This document shows, in pieces, positions 26,524-34,713 of a stretch of 64,000 nt of DNA; positions within the stretch are counted from its first letter, which is position 1, and the number at the start of each line of letters is the position of its first letter. Below the pieces are notes generated by a model, which worked only from the letters and a program-made list of their open reading frames with translations, searched no databases and was not told where the DNA came from. The position numbers and the translations under genes are program-made. Source of the stretch: Cohnella lupini. Lineage in GTDB: Bacteria; Bacillota; Bacilli; Paenibacillales; Paenibacillaceae. Where the stretch lies: the NCBI RefSeq assembly GCF_003386205.1, contig NZ_QRDY01000001.1, positions 496,001 to 560,000 of the forward strand. The letters are read 5' to 3'.

Positions 26524-27246
26524 ATGGAACAACATCGGGATAATAAACCAAACGAATCAGCCGAAGGAACAATCTCTGTTTCCGATGAACATGCGGTTCG
26601 TGATCAACAGGTAGACAACGCGAGCACGGAAGGCGCGGATCCGGAATCGGGTTCGGGAGCTCCGAATAAACCGAAGTCATCGCGAGCGGGGAACGAAATA
26701 ACGGAATGGATTAAAGCGCTAGCTATCGCGGGAATACTGGTATTCGTAATCAGATGGTTTCTCGTCAGCCCTTTTATCGTAGACGGACCGTCCATGCAAC
26801 CGAACTTCTGGAATCGCGAAAGAATTATCGTCAACAAAATCATTTACGATATACGCGAGCCGAAACGCGGCGAAGTTATCGTATTCCACGTACCCGAAGA
26901 AGGCCGGGATTTCATTAAGCGGGTCATAGGCATACCGGGCGATACTGTTAAGGTTGAAGGCGATACCTTATACATAAACGGCCAGCCCGTTGAAGAAACT
27001 TATCTTAAGGGTGCATACGAGAAGGCTCACGCCGAAGGCGGCCTCTACAATAGAAACGACGGCGATTTCCCGAATACAGAATTCCCCGACGGCGTAGTGC
27101 CCGAAGGAACGGTTTTCGTAATGGGAGATAATCGCTCGAATAGCGAAGACAGCCGAATGATCGGCTACATCGAGACGGGTCGGATCGTAGGCCGCGCTGA
27201 CTTGATCTTCTGGCCGATCAAAGATTTCAGTCTAGTTAAGCATTAA
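26524..27246 (+). CDS. lepB: Signal peptidase I
   Basis: A membrane-anchored serine protease that removes signal peptides from secreted proteins. It is 240 aa. An unusually long acidic/polar cytoplasmic head (about 58 residues) precedes a single membrane segment (ALAIAGILVFVIRWFLV). Catalytic Ser90 lies in DGPSMQP and Lys132 in DFIKRVIGIPGD; the MGDNRSNSEDSR box follows. The ATG at 26524 (GAGG 9 nt upstream) is preferred to a TTG at 26518. In B. subtilis this position between rplS and rbgA is empty, while a signal peptidase gene here is common in Paenibacillaceae (recollection). Confidence 0.95.
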   Translation: MEQHRDNKPNESAEGTISVSDEHAVRDQQVDNASTEGADPESGSGAPNKPKSSRAGNEITEWIKALAIAGILVFVIRWFLVSPFIVDGPSMQPNFWNRERIIVNKIIYDIREPKRGEVIVFHVPEEGRDFIKRVIGIPGDTVKVEGDTLYINGQPVEETYLKGAYEKAHAEGGLYNRNDGDFPNTEFPDGVVPEGTVFVMGDNRSNSEDSRMIGYIETGRIVGRADLIFWPIKDFSLVKH

Positions 27247-27251
27247 CGACA

Positions 27252-27280
27252 GCGAGGGGAATCCCCTCGCGTTTCTTTCT
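27252..27280 (+). terminator. Rho-independent terminator after lepB
   Basis: GCGAGGGG-AAT-CCCCTCGC is followed by a T/C-rich run (GTTTCTTTCT). It overlaps the leader of rbgA, so it may only attenuate. Confidence 0.7.
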
Positions 27281-27299
27281 GTAAGGGAGGTGTTTCACG

Positions 27300-28166
27300 A
27301 TGACGATACAATGGTTTCCGGGCCACATGACCCGAGCGAAGAGACAGATCGAGGAAAAGCTCAAATTGATCGATGTCGTCTTCGAGCTGTTGGACGCCCG
27401 AATTCCGCAATCCAGCCGAAACCCGATGGTGGATGAAATCACTTCGTCGAAGCCCCGTTTGGTGCTGTTGAATAAAGCGGATTTGGCAGACCCTAAGCAA
27501 ACGGCGGAATGGAGCGATTACTTCCGTTCGAAGGGGCTAGCGACGCACACGATCGACGCCAATGCCGGGACGGGAGTCAAAGATCTCGCGAATAAAGCGA
27601 AGGAATTGCTCCAAGAGAAAATCCAGCGTCAGATCGACAAGGGAATGAAGCCTCGTCCGGTGCGCGCGCTCATCGTCGGAATACCGAACGTAGGCAAATC
27701 CACGTTGATCAACCGTTTGGCTGGCAGGAATATCGCCATTACGGGAGACCGTCCGGGCGTAACCAAGGGGCAGCAATGGATTCGGTTCGGCGGCGAGCTG
27801 GAGCTACTCGACACTCCCGGTATTCTGTGGCCTAAATTCGACGATCCCATCGCGGGTTTCCGATTGGCCGCGACCGGAGCGATCAAAGAAGACGTCATTC
27901 ATATCGACGAAGTGGCTTGTTTCGTACTGAAGGTGCTGGTAGAAAACTACGGGCCGGCATTGAAGGAGCGTTACGGCTTGGAGGGACTGCCTTCGGAGCT
28001 GCCCGATATGCAAGCGGCAATCGAAGTTCTGGAAAGCATCGGTAAGCGGCGGGGGTGTATCGTTAGCGGCGGACATGTCGACTACGATAAAACCGCTACG
28101 TTGCTGTTGAGGGATCTACGTTCGGGCAAACTAGGACGTATGACGCTAGAAAGCCCTGAAGCTTAA
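27300..28166 (+). CDS. rbgA: Ribosome biogenesis GTPase RbgA (YlqF)
   Basis: RbgA is a circularly permuted GTPase needed for late 50S subunit assembly. It is 288 aa with the permuted order: G4 (LLNKADLAD, about residue 56), then G1 ([17 protein letters not shown], about residue 122), G3 ([10 protein letters not shown]), and a C-terminal ANTAR-like RNA-binding domain. GGGAGGTG precedes its ATG. Order rplS-(lepB)-rbgA-rnhB is conserved. Confidence 0.96.
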   Translation: MTIQWFPGHMTRAKRQIEEKLKLIDVVFELLDARIPQSSRNPMVDEITSSKPRLVLLNKADLADPKQTAEWSDYFRSKGLATHTIDANAGTGVKDLANKAKELLQEKIQRQIDKGMKPRPVRALIVGIPNVGKSTLINRLAGRNIAITGDRPGVTKGQQWIRFGGELELLDTPGILWPKFDDPIAGFRLAATGAIKEDVIHIDEVACFVLKVLVENYGPALKERYGLEGLPSELPDMQAAIEVLESIGKRRGCIVSGGHVDYDKTATLLLRDLRSGKLGRMTLESPEA

Positions 28167-28185
28167 AAACATTATTGAATTGCAA

Positions 28186-28226
28186 CTGCTGCCAGAGTGG
28201 ATAATTCCGCTAGGGGCAGCTTTTTG
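28186..28226 (+). terminator. Rho-independent terminator after rbgA
   Basis: GCTGCC and GGCAGC arms around a ~20-nt loop are followed by TTTTT. Confidence 0.65.
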
Positions 28227-28308
28227 TGTTGCTGAGGGCTTAAATATGGTAAGTTACGATTAACAGTCGACTACGTATGAAAACGTTAAAAAGGGGGGGG
28301 CGGCGAGC

Positions 28309-28767
28309 TTGAGTAAAAAAAATAAAAATAAAAGTCCCGGCGAGCCTATCCTTTTGCTGATCGACGGACAGTGCAATTTGTGTCATGGCATTACTCGTTT
28401 CGTCATCGCGAGGGATCCGGCGGCGACGTTCCGCTTTGCTTCGTTGCAATCCGGAACAGGCAGGCGTTTGCTGGAAACGGGTGGCTTGCCCACGACGGAG
28501 ATGAATACGGTCGTCATGATCGATAACGGTCGGTATTATACCAAATCCACTGCGGCGTTGCGTATATGCAAGAATCTCGGAGGGCCATGGAAACTACTTT
28601 ACGCGGGAATCGTCGTTCCGCCGGCCATTCGAAATCGGGTGTATGATTTCATCGCGAAGAGGCGCTATCGCTGGTTCGGACGACAGGATAGCTGTCTGAT
28701 GCCGACGGAAGATATCCGCAGAAGATTTTTGCCGGACGCGTGGGGCGCGGAGAAAGACGACGGCTGA
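28309..28767 (+). CDS. DCC-family thiol-disulfide oxidoreductase-like protein (DUF393)
   Basis: A 152-residue protein of the DCC family, named for the D-x-x-C-x-x-C motif, here DGQCNLCHG near residue 21. The fold is predicted to be thioredoxin-like and the substrate is unknown. A second family region is LPTTEMNTVVMIDNGRYYTKS. The TTG start at 28309 is taken because the preceding G-rich run (eight G, 28293-28300) can act as a ribosome-binding site. The next in-frame starts lie inside the domain. The lysine-rich first residues (MSKKNKNK) are A-rich in DNA, so the exact start is soft. Confidence 0.8.
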   Translation: MSKKNKNKSPGEPILLLIDGQCNLCHGITRFVIARDPAATFRFASLQSGTGRRLLETGGLPTTEMNTVVMIDNGRYYTKSTAALRICKNLGGPWKLLYAGIVVPPAIRNRVYDFIAKRRYRWFGRQDSCLMPTEDIRRRFLPDAWGAEKDDG

Positions 28768-28845
28768 TTTCACAAAATAAGACTTGGCTTTCGGCGGCTC
28801 ATGTCGGAAAATAGGGATATGAACGGATTTGTCGGGAGGCTACAC

Positions 28846-28914
28846 GTGGCTGTAGGGAGTTTAACTGAAGAGTACATAGATATAAATGTTCGGAGTTTAG
28901 GAGGCAATACATAG
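28846..28914 (+). other. Possible 22-residue leader reading frame before rnhB
   Basis: GTG at 28846 lies 6 nt after GGGAGG (28834-28839). The frame encodes 22 residues (MAVGSLTEEYIDINVRSLGG...), and its TAG (28912-28914) directly abuts the rnhB ATG. The same frame extends up to an ATG at 28819. The rnhB ribosome-binding site GGAGG is inside the frame. It may be a coupling peptide or chance. Confidence 0.3.
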
Positions 28915-29562
28915 ATGAACGGGAACGAGAATGAAAGCAATGCGATAAATCGCTTGGAATACGAAAGCGCGATTTGGTCTCAAGGTTTGACGGCGATTGC
29001 CGGCGTCGACGAAGTCGGACGGGGCTGCCTTTTCGGGGACGTCGTTGCGGCTGCGGTTATTTTGCCGGTCGGGCTCGTACTCGAAGAAGTTAACGACTCG
29101 AAGCAGCTTAGCGAGAAGAAACGGGACAGGTTATACGAACAAATAATAGAAGAAGCGGTGACGTGGTCGGTCGCAAGAATAGAGGCATCCGTCATCGATT
29201 CGATCAATATCAGGCAAGCGTCCAGATTGGCGATGAAACAAGCGGTTCAAGGTTTAGACGTCGTTCCGGAGCATTTGCTCGTCGATGCGGAAACCGTGGA
29301 TTTAGCGATCGAACAAACGGCCATTATTAAGGGCGACAGCTTGAGTCAATCGATTGCCGCCGCGTCGATCGTGGCTAAAGTGACGCGGGACCGGTTATGT
29401 ACGGAAGTGTGGGAGCAGATATATCCCGGATACGGTATAGCCGGACACAAAGGGTATGCGACGAAAGTCCACAGGGCGGCGTTGCTTGAACTGGGGCCGA
29501 CCCCTTTGCATCGGAGGAGCTTTCTGAACAACTTATTCACGGAGCAGCAGCAACTATTTTGA
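28915..29562 (+). CDS. rnhB: Ribonuclease HII
   Basis: RNase HII removes RNA from RNA-DNA hybrids and misincorporated ribonucleotides. It is 215 aa. Catalytic Asp32-Glu33 lie in AGVDEVGRGCLFGDV, the third acidic residue in LLVDAETVDLA, and the SIAAASIVAKVTRDRL segment is diagnostic. TAGGAGG lies 8-9 nt before the ATG. Only a weak AACTCC/GGAGTT hairpin (29592-29606) follows, then the tandem repeat array. Confidence 0.96.
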   Translation: MNGNENESNAINRLEYESAIWSQGLTAIAGVDEVGRGCLFGDVVAAAVILPVGLVLEEVNDSKQLSEKKRDRLYEQIIEEAVTWSVARIEASVIDSINIRQASRLAMKQAVQGLDVVPEHLLVDAETVDLAIEQTAIIKGDSLSQSIAAASIVAKVTRDRLCTEVWEQIYPGYGIAGHKGYATKVHRAALLELGPTPLHRRSFLNNLFTEQQQLF

Positions 29563-29608
29563 GTTGGTTGGCGGTGGGAGGCTAGCGAAGCAACTCCTCG
29601 GGAGTTTC

Positions 29609-29812
29609 TATGAGCAGACCGAGCTGTAACTATAAAAAGTATGCTTACAGCGCATTTGAGATGCCCAGGTCGAGTTGTAACCATAAAAAGTATGCTTGCA
29701 GCGGATTTGAGATGCCCAGACCGAGCTGTAACCATAAAAAGTATGCTTACAGCGCATTTGAGATGACCAGGCCATGCTGTAACCATAAAAAGTATGCTTG
29801 AAGCGCATATGA
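29609..29812. repeat. Four tandem 51-bp repeats, each with a 29-nt near-palindrome
   Basis: Four units of exactly 51 bp occupy 29609-29812. Each holds an imperfect palindrome, at 29623-29651, 29674-29702, 29725-29753 and 29776-29804. In the best copy the arms are GCTGTAAcCATA and TATGcTTACAGC with loop AAAAG; one C-C mismatch breaks a 12-bp stem. Differences between copies (GTTGTAA against TTGCAGC in copy 2) keep pairing as G-U in RNA. Because 51 is divisible by 3, frames stay open on both strands. A 63-codon plus-strand frame (29610-29801) has GGGAG 5 nt upstream and would encode a 17-residue repeat with CNHKKYA. I favour an RNA/DNA structure over a protein. Confidence 0.9.
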
Positions 29813-29987
29813 TTGCTGAATTCATTTTTGAGCTGGCAGGTAGCGTTGAAATCGAGTAGGATGATATGGATTGGAATAGTTGAGATTATGGAAAGGCTAC
29901 TCAAGTAGACAATGAGAATATATTCATTCAACTGCGGCAGGGCTCATACCGATACATAAGATATAGGTTTTGCGAGGAGGAAGCGGC
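29813..29987. other. Intergenic stretch between repeat array and ylqG
   Basis: No gene seen. An AT-rich section contains possible -10 boxes (TAGGAT near 29857) but no good -35. It ends in the strong GAGGAGG ribosome-binding site of ylqG. Confidence 0.4.
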
Positions 29988-31817
29988 GTGAGCATGAATA
30001 TCGGCCCGATGATTCGGGCGTTGATGGGCGAAGCGCAACCGACGGATGCCCGTTCGCTGGAGTTGAGAATCGGCCAAATCGTAAGAGGCGTGCTCATGGA
30101 GCTGCTTGAAAATCAAGAGGGTCTAATCAATATAAACGGCGTCCAAGTGAGAGCGAAGCTTGATGCGGAGATGCCGCTTGGCAGAAGCACGCTCTTGCAA
30201 GTGCAACCGGGCGGAGCCGGAGGGCTGGTCACGCTTAAGCCGCTTGCGGATTCGTCGGACGCCATGCCCGAAGAGGGGCTAAAGGACGTATTGAAAACGT
30301 TCGGTTTGCCGGAGCAGAAATGGGCGATGGAACTGTTACGGGGATTGAAGAGGGACGGGTATCCGATCGGGAAGGAGGCTGCGGCGTTTTTCCATACCGC
30401 GGCGTCTTTGAAGCCCGCAGGGGTGGATGCGGCATCTTGGTCGGACGCATCGGACGTGGCGTTCCGCAGAGGTCTCGCGCCAACGGAAACGACGCTGTCT
30501 TCGCTTCGGCAAGCATTGTTCGGGCAACCGATCCACGAAGAGCTCGCGAGCTTGCGCACGGCCGTGGACAGCTGGATGAGCGGGGCTAAAGCACCGACGC
30601 CCGAGGCGGCGGCATTGGGACAAAAGCTGCAAAGCCTACTAGCCCAAGGAGCCTCATTGCTTGCGGACGGGGAAGCTCAAATGGCGGGGGAAGAGCCGTC
30701 ACAGAGCTTATCGAATCCGAAGGAACCAGATGCGGAGAAAGCGCAAGCCGCCAACTTGGCGAAGGAGCCGTTGGCCTCCGGCGTAAGAATGGCCGGCGAG
30801 CCGGCGATCAAGGCTGGGGCGGATGCCGCGGCAATGGCGAAGGGCGATGGCGCGACACGCGCGGGAGCAGGCTCAGCCGCGCCGGCTCCGGCGATCCAAC
30901 CGGCCGCAGCCAGCGCGGCGTCGCCGGGCAGTTCCCAGCCGAGCGCGCAGGCTGCGGCCGGGCTTGCTGCGGCGGCGAATAGCGCCGCAGCAAGGGCTAG
31001 CGCGGGCGAGGAGGCCGTCAGCCTCCGCCCCGCGAACGGCGCCGACGCTGCGCAGCCGTCGGCGGCCAAACCGGAAGCGGCGTGGATAGGCCGCTTCCTG
31101 CAGTGGCTCGGCGTCGGGCATGAGCGCCAGCTCCTGCACGCGGCCGAGCCGCGGTTGCCCGGCGGCGACGCCGGGCTTCCTGCGGGCGCAGCCGCAGCTC
31201 CTGCGCCCGGGGCGGATGCCCCCGGGCAAGAGGCGCGGCCCGCCGCGGATACGCTCAAGGGCGCGTTGCTCGCCCTTGCGGCGCATGACGACGTGCCTCC
31301 GGCCCTGCGGGAAGCCGCACAGACGTTGGCCAATCAAGTGACCGGCCAACAATTGCTGCTTACCTCGGACCGGAACGCCGTAGCACCTTTCAGCCACATG
31401 ACGCTGTTCGTGCCGATGAAGGGCCAGGACGGCGATACGACGGCCACCGTCCATGTGCAGACGCGACGCAGCCGCCGCGGAGAATGGGACATCGACAATT
31501 GCCATCTGCTGTTCGATCTGAGAATGAGGAACCTCGGCGATACCGTCGTAGACGTTCAGGTCGTCGATCGAATCGTTTCCCTTAAACTTCTTAGCGATTT
31601 TCCCGGTATGTCGGAATTGCTCGATCACGCTCGGGAGGAGCTGGCATCGGGAATGTCCACGGCAGGCTTTCAACTGCTATCCTTGTCGACTTCGCCCCTG
31701 CCGCAGTGGAAGAGCGGCTCGGCAGCCTCGTCGCTTCCCGCCGCGAGCATCGAAAAGTCCGCATTAGCCAGCGCGTATTCCGCCAAACCGTACAAGGGAG
31801 TCGACTATAGAGCATGA
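29988..31817 (+). CDS. ylqG: YlqG-like protein with FliK-type C-terminal domain
   Basis: A 609-residue protein of unknown role, syntenic with Bacillus ylqG (between rnhB and ylqH). The N-terminal ~220 residues are mixed helical. Residues ~225-430 are Ala/Pro/Gly-rich and low complexity, encoded by markedly GC-rich DNA. The C-terminal ~150 residues resemble the hook-length control domain of FliK (SHMTLFVPMKGQDGDTTATV; VVDRIVSLKLLSDFPGMSEL). Start: GTG at 29988, 7 nt after GAGGAGG; the next ATG is at 29994. It overlaps ylqH by 4 nt, pairing a FliK-like protein with an FlhB-like one, as in flagellar substrate switching. Function is inferred only. Confidence 0.85.
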   Translation: MSMNIGPMIRALMGEAQPTDARSLELRIGQIVRGVLMELLENQEGLININGVQVRAKLDAEMPLGRSTLLQVQPGGAGGLVTLKPLADSSDAMPEEGLKDVLKTFGLPEQKWAMELLRGLKRDGYPIGKEAAAFFHTAASLKPAGVDAASWSDASDVAFRRGLAPTETTLSSLRQALFGQPIHEELASLRTAVDSWMSGAKAPTPEAAALGQKLQSLLAQGASLLADGEAQMAGEEPSQSLSNPKEPDAEKAQAANLAKEPLASGVRMAGEPAIKAGADAAAMAKGDGATRAGAGSAAPAPAIQPAAASAASPGSSQPSAQAAAGLAAAANSAAARASAGEEAVSLRPANGADAAQPSAAKPEAAWIGRFLQWLGVGHERQLLHAAEPRLPGGDAGLPAGAAAAPAPGADAPGQEARPAADTLKGALLALAAHDDVPPALREAAQTLANQVTGQQLLLTSDRNAVAPFSHMTLFVPMKGQDGDTTATVHVQTRRSRRGEWDIDNCHLLFDLRMRNLGDTVVDVQVVDRIVSLKLLSDFPGMSELLDHAREELASGMSTAGFQLLSLSTSPLPQWKSGSAASSLPAASIEKSALASAYSAKPYKGVDYRA

Positions 31818-32149
31818 GCATGAACGGCGGCAACGGCAGCAAGCCCAACAAACGACACGTTCCCAAAAAAGCGGTAGCGCTCAAATACGAACCGGAGAAC
31901 GGTTCCGCGCCTTCCGTCATCGCCAAAGGGCAAGGCGTAATCGCCGACGAGATCATGAAGCGCGCTTTGGAGAACGGCGTGCCCGTGCAGGAGGATTCCT
32001 CATTGGTTGAGGTTCTCTCCAAGCTTGATCTGAACCAAGAAATTCCGCCGGAGCTTTACAAGCTCGTAGCGGAAGTTCTTAGCTTCGTGTACCGGTCGGA
32101 TCGCCGAGCCGGAATAAACGCCAAGACTAACAAGCCAATGTTGCCTTGA
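31814..32149 (+). CDS. ylqH: YlqH, FlhB cytoplasmic-domain homologue
   Basis: A 111-residue protein corresponding to the C-terminal cytoplasmic export-switch domain of FlhB/YscU without any membrane part. Family regions are KKAVALKYEPENGSAPSVIA and IADEIMKRALENGVPVQED...LDLNQEIPPELYKLVAEVL. The self-cleaving NPTH tetrad of FlhB is not present. ATGA overlap with ylqG shows coupling. Bacillus subtilis has the same pair in front of sucC; here about 9 kb of accessory genes are inserted after it. Confidence 0.92.
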   Translation: MSMNGGNGSKPNKRHVPKKAVALKYEPENGSAPSVIAKGQGVIADEIMKRALENGVPVQEDSSLVEVLSKLDLNQEIPPELYKLVAEVLSFVYRSDRRAGINAKTNKPMLP

Positions 32150-32162
32150 GGAGAGTAAGCTT

Positions 32163-32573
32163 ATGGGAGAAGACTCGAGTTATCGATTGTCGCCTTCGCC
32201 GGCTTCCGCCAAGAACAGCAGAGCGGCGGTCGGGAAAGCGGGAGAGGAAGTGGCGGCCGCGCATTTGCTGCAATCGGGATACTCGGTGGAAGCCCGCAAT
32301 TGGAGATGCCGATCGGGAGAGATCGATCTGATCGCCTTGGACGGTACGACGCTAGTCGTCGTCGAAGTCAGATCGCGAACGAATCCGACGAGGTTCGGGA
32401 CGGCGGTCGAAGCCGTTACTCCTCGCAAATGCCGGCAAGTCCGAGAGCTTGCGACCATCTATCTCAAGCAACGCGGGAACGCTCCGCGGTCGATACGCTT
32501 CGATGTCGTCGCCGTTACTTTCCGCGATGATGGTTCCGTCATGGAGATCAAGCATATCGAGGGTGCTTTCTGA
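32163..32573 (+). CDS. YraN-family (UPF0102) nuclease-like protein
   Basis: A 136-residue protein with an endonuclease-like (RecB/Holliday-junction resolvase type) core: GKAGEEVAAAHLLQSGY, RCRSGEIDLIALDG and VVVEVRSRTN, giving the E...D...E-x-K/R-like pattern. Here the last acidic site is EVRSR rather than EVKSR. Activity is unproven for most members. It starts 13 nt after ylqH with GAGGAG upstream. Confidence 0.93.
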   Translation: MGEDSSYRLSPSPASAKNSRAAVGKAGEEVAAAHLLQSGYSVEARNWRCRSGEIDLIALDGTTLVVVEVRSRTNPTRFGTAVEAVTPRKCRQVRELATIYLKQRGNAPRSIRFDVVAVTFRDDGSVMEIKHIEGAF

Positions 32574-32749
32574 AGAGCCGCCGGTACTGATTCGAGCTTA
32601 CGCGCCGTCACCAAAGCTTCCCTTTGCGGGCGGCTTTTTATTTTTGCTTTTTCAACCTTAAAGAATTGGATAAATTGTGGAACGCTTTAACCGCCGTCTG
32701 CGTAACAACTAAGGAACAATCGAAGATATCAAGGGAGGCACAAGAAAGA

Positions 32750-33826
32750 ATGGAACTCGTCAAGATTCCTAAAAGGCCTAATAATCCATTGGATTTACCG
32801 CCGGGCTTACTAAAGAAAATCGCTTTTGGAGTCGCGGCTCTGCTCGTCATCATAATCGGGTATTCCTCGTTCTACACGGTGCAGGAGCAAGAAAGGGCAG
32901 CCATCCTCACTTTCGGCAAGTTCACGAAAGAGTCTTCGGCCGGTTTGCATTTCAAATGGCCCTATCCGATCCAGCAAGTCATAATCGTGCCCGCGGAGCT
33001 TACCCAACGAATCTATATCGGCTACCGTCAAGAAGGCGACGTGATTACTCCCGTCGACGAGGAAGCTTTAATGATTACGGGGGACGAGAACATCGTTTCC
33101 GCGGACGCGGTCGTCCAGTGGAAAATACACAATATTCAACAGTACTTATACAACATCGATAATCCGGAGCAATTCCTGCGCAATGCCGCAAGCTCTTCCA
33201 TTCGTTCGGTCATCGGATCGGAGAAGCTGGATTACGCGATAACGGACGGAAAAACGGAAATTCAAGATAAAGTTCGCGTTAAGCTGCTCGAGCTTCAAGG
33301 GAAGTACAATACGGGCATGCAGATTATCGACATCAAGTTCCAAGACATCGAGCCGCCGATCGGCCAGGTGGCGGACGCTTTCCAGAAAGTAACGAACGCT
33401 CGGGAAGAGAAAAACACGAAGATCAATAACGCCGCCAAATACGAGAACGATATTATCCCGAAAGCGCGCGGGGAAGCTCAAGCGTTGCTCGAGAACGCGG
33501 AAGGCGTGAAGAAATCCCGTATTCTGAACGCGGAAGGGGACGTGGCGCAGTTCAACGCCATATACGCGGAGTATGCCAAGAGTCCGGGGGTTACCGAGAG
33601 TCGGTTAATCATAGAGACATTGGAAAAAATTATGCCGAAGGCGAAAATCTTCATTTCCGATTCCAGCAGCGATACGGTCAAATATTTGCCAATCAACGAA
33701 CTGTTGCGTAATACGGGATCCTCTTCCGCTTCGGCAACGGGCTCTGCTTCCGGTTCCGGCGCTGCTTCCGGTTCCGGCGCTGCTTCCGGTGCCGCGGGTA
33801 CCGCACAAGGAGGAACGCCTAAATGA
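32750..33826 (+). CDS. hflK: HflK, SPFH-domain modulator of FtsH
   Basis: HflK with HflC forms a large membrane cage around the FtsH protease. It is 358 aa: a short cytoplasmic start with PLDLPPGLLKK, one membrane segment (IAFGVAALLVIIIGYSSFY), the SPFH/band-7 domain (EERAAIL-like QEQERAAILTFGKF through KNTKINNAAKYENDI) and a coiled coil. The C-terminal Ser/Gly/Ala tail is encoded by an 18-bp tandem repeat (33743-33796). The ATG at 32750 has GGGAGG 11 nt upstream; no ribosome-binding site serves the earlier in-frame codons. It overlaps hflC by 4 nt. Confidence 0.92.
   Translation: MELVKIPKRPNNPLDLPPGLLKKIAFGVAALLVIIIGYSSFYTVQEQERAAILTFGKFTKESSAGLHFKWPYPIQQVIIVPAELTQRIYIGYRQEGDVITPVDEEALMITGDENIVSADAVVQWKIHNIQQYLYNIDNPEQFLRNAASSSIRSVIGSEKLDYAITDGKTEIQDKVRVKLLELQGKYNTGMQIIDIKFQDIEPPIGQVADAFQKVTNAREEKNTKINNAAKYENDIIPKARGEAQALLENAEGVKKSRILNAEGDVAQFNAIYAEYAKSPGVTESRLIIETLEKIMPKAKIFISDSSSDTVKYLPINELLRNTGSSSASATGSASGSGAASGSGAASGAAGTAQGGTPK
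33743..33796 (+). repeat. Three 18-bp tandem repeats in the hflK 3' end
   Basis: The unit TCTGCTTCCGGTTCCGGC occurs about three times (33743, 33761, 33779), the last diverged. It encodes (S/A)ASGSG in the C-terminal tail and is a likely site of length variation by slippage. Confidence 0.85.
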
Positions 33827-34689
33827 GTAAAAAACTAATCCTGTGGGTCGTCGGAGTCGTCGTCTTCATTATACTGATCTCGGGCTCTCTGTTCATTGTC
33901 AAGGAAGGCGAATATAAGGTTGTCCTTAAATTCGGCGAAGCGGTAAGGGTTGAACAGAATCCTGGACTCTATATCAAAATACCTTTCGTGGAGAGCGTAT
34001 CGAGGCTTCCTAAATATCAAATGACATACGAAAGCAATCCCACTTCGATTCTCACCAAGGATAAAAAACCGATTATCGTGGATAATTATACGGTTTGGAG
34101 AATCAGCGACCCTCAAGATTTCCTGAAAACCGTACAAACGGTGGGCGGAGGCGTGCAACGAATCGACGAAGCGGTATACAATACGGTTCGCCGCAAGCTT
34201 TCGGAAATCAATTATGATAATATAATTAGTGAGAATACCGAACGAGGCAACATCAACGACGATATCACGCGCGACGTCTCGGACGCGGTCATCCGGGACA
34301 ACTACGGTATCGAGATCGTCGACGTACGAATCAAACGCACGGATTTGCCCGAAGGAAACAAGCAGAGCGTCTACAACCGGATGATCTCGGATCGAGAGTC
34401 AATCGCCGCGCGTTATCTGTCCGAAGGCGACGAGGAATCCCGCAAGATTACGTCCAAAGCCGACCGTACGGCTACCGAGCTGTTGGCGCAAGCCGAAGCG
34501 GACGCTAAGAAAATCGTGGCGCAAGGCGAACAAGAGGCGGCGAAAATATACAATGAAGCCTACGGCAAGAGTCCTGAATTCTATTCCTTCTACCGCACGC
34601 TGCAAAGTTACGTGACTACGTTGGAGAACGAACCAGTGATCATGTTGCCGATCGATTCGCCGTACACCCGAATTCTTCTTGGCAAATAA
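33823..34689 (+). CDS. hflC: HflC, SPFH-domain partner of HflK
   Basis: A 288-residue partner of HflK: an N-terminal membrane segment (ILWVVGVVVFIILISGSLFIV), then the band-7 domain (EGEYKVVLKFGEAVRVE, GLYIKIPFVESVSRLPKY) and a C-terminal helix with AKKIVAQGEQEAAKIYNEAYG. ATGA overlap with hflK. The alarmone synthetase gene starts only 24 nt after it, without a terminator between, so all three are probably one transcript. Confidence 0.94.
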   Translation: MSKKLILWVVGVVVFIILISGSLFIVKEGEYKVVLKFGEAVRVEQNPGLYIKIPFVESVSRLPKYQMTYESNPTSILTKDKKPIIVDNYTVWRISDPQDFLKTVQTVGGGVQRIDEAVYNTVRRKLSEINYDNIISENTERGNINDDITRDVSDAVIRDNYGIEIVDVRIKRTDLPEGNKQSVYNRMISDRESIAARYLSEGDEESRKITSKADRTATELLAQAEADAKKIVAQGEQEAAKIYNEAYGKSPEFYSFYRTLQSYVTTLENEPVIMLPIDSPYTRILLGK

Positions 34690-34713
34690 CAGAAGCAAAC
34701 GAGCAAAGGGTGA

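Noticed and set aside
29609..29812. CRISPR array
   Set aside because: The whole 51-bp unit is conserved, with no variable spacers, and no cas genes are present.
29608..29931. Minus-strand frames through the 51-bp array
   Set aside because: They exist only because the repeat period is a multiple of three; no ribosome-binding site and the sequence runs into rnhB or unique DNA.
30677..31333. 218-codon minus-strand frame in ylqG
   Set aside because: Low-complexity Ala/Pro/Ser shadow of the GC-rich linker of ylqG.
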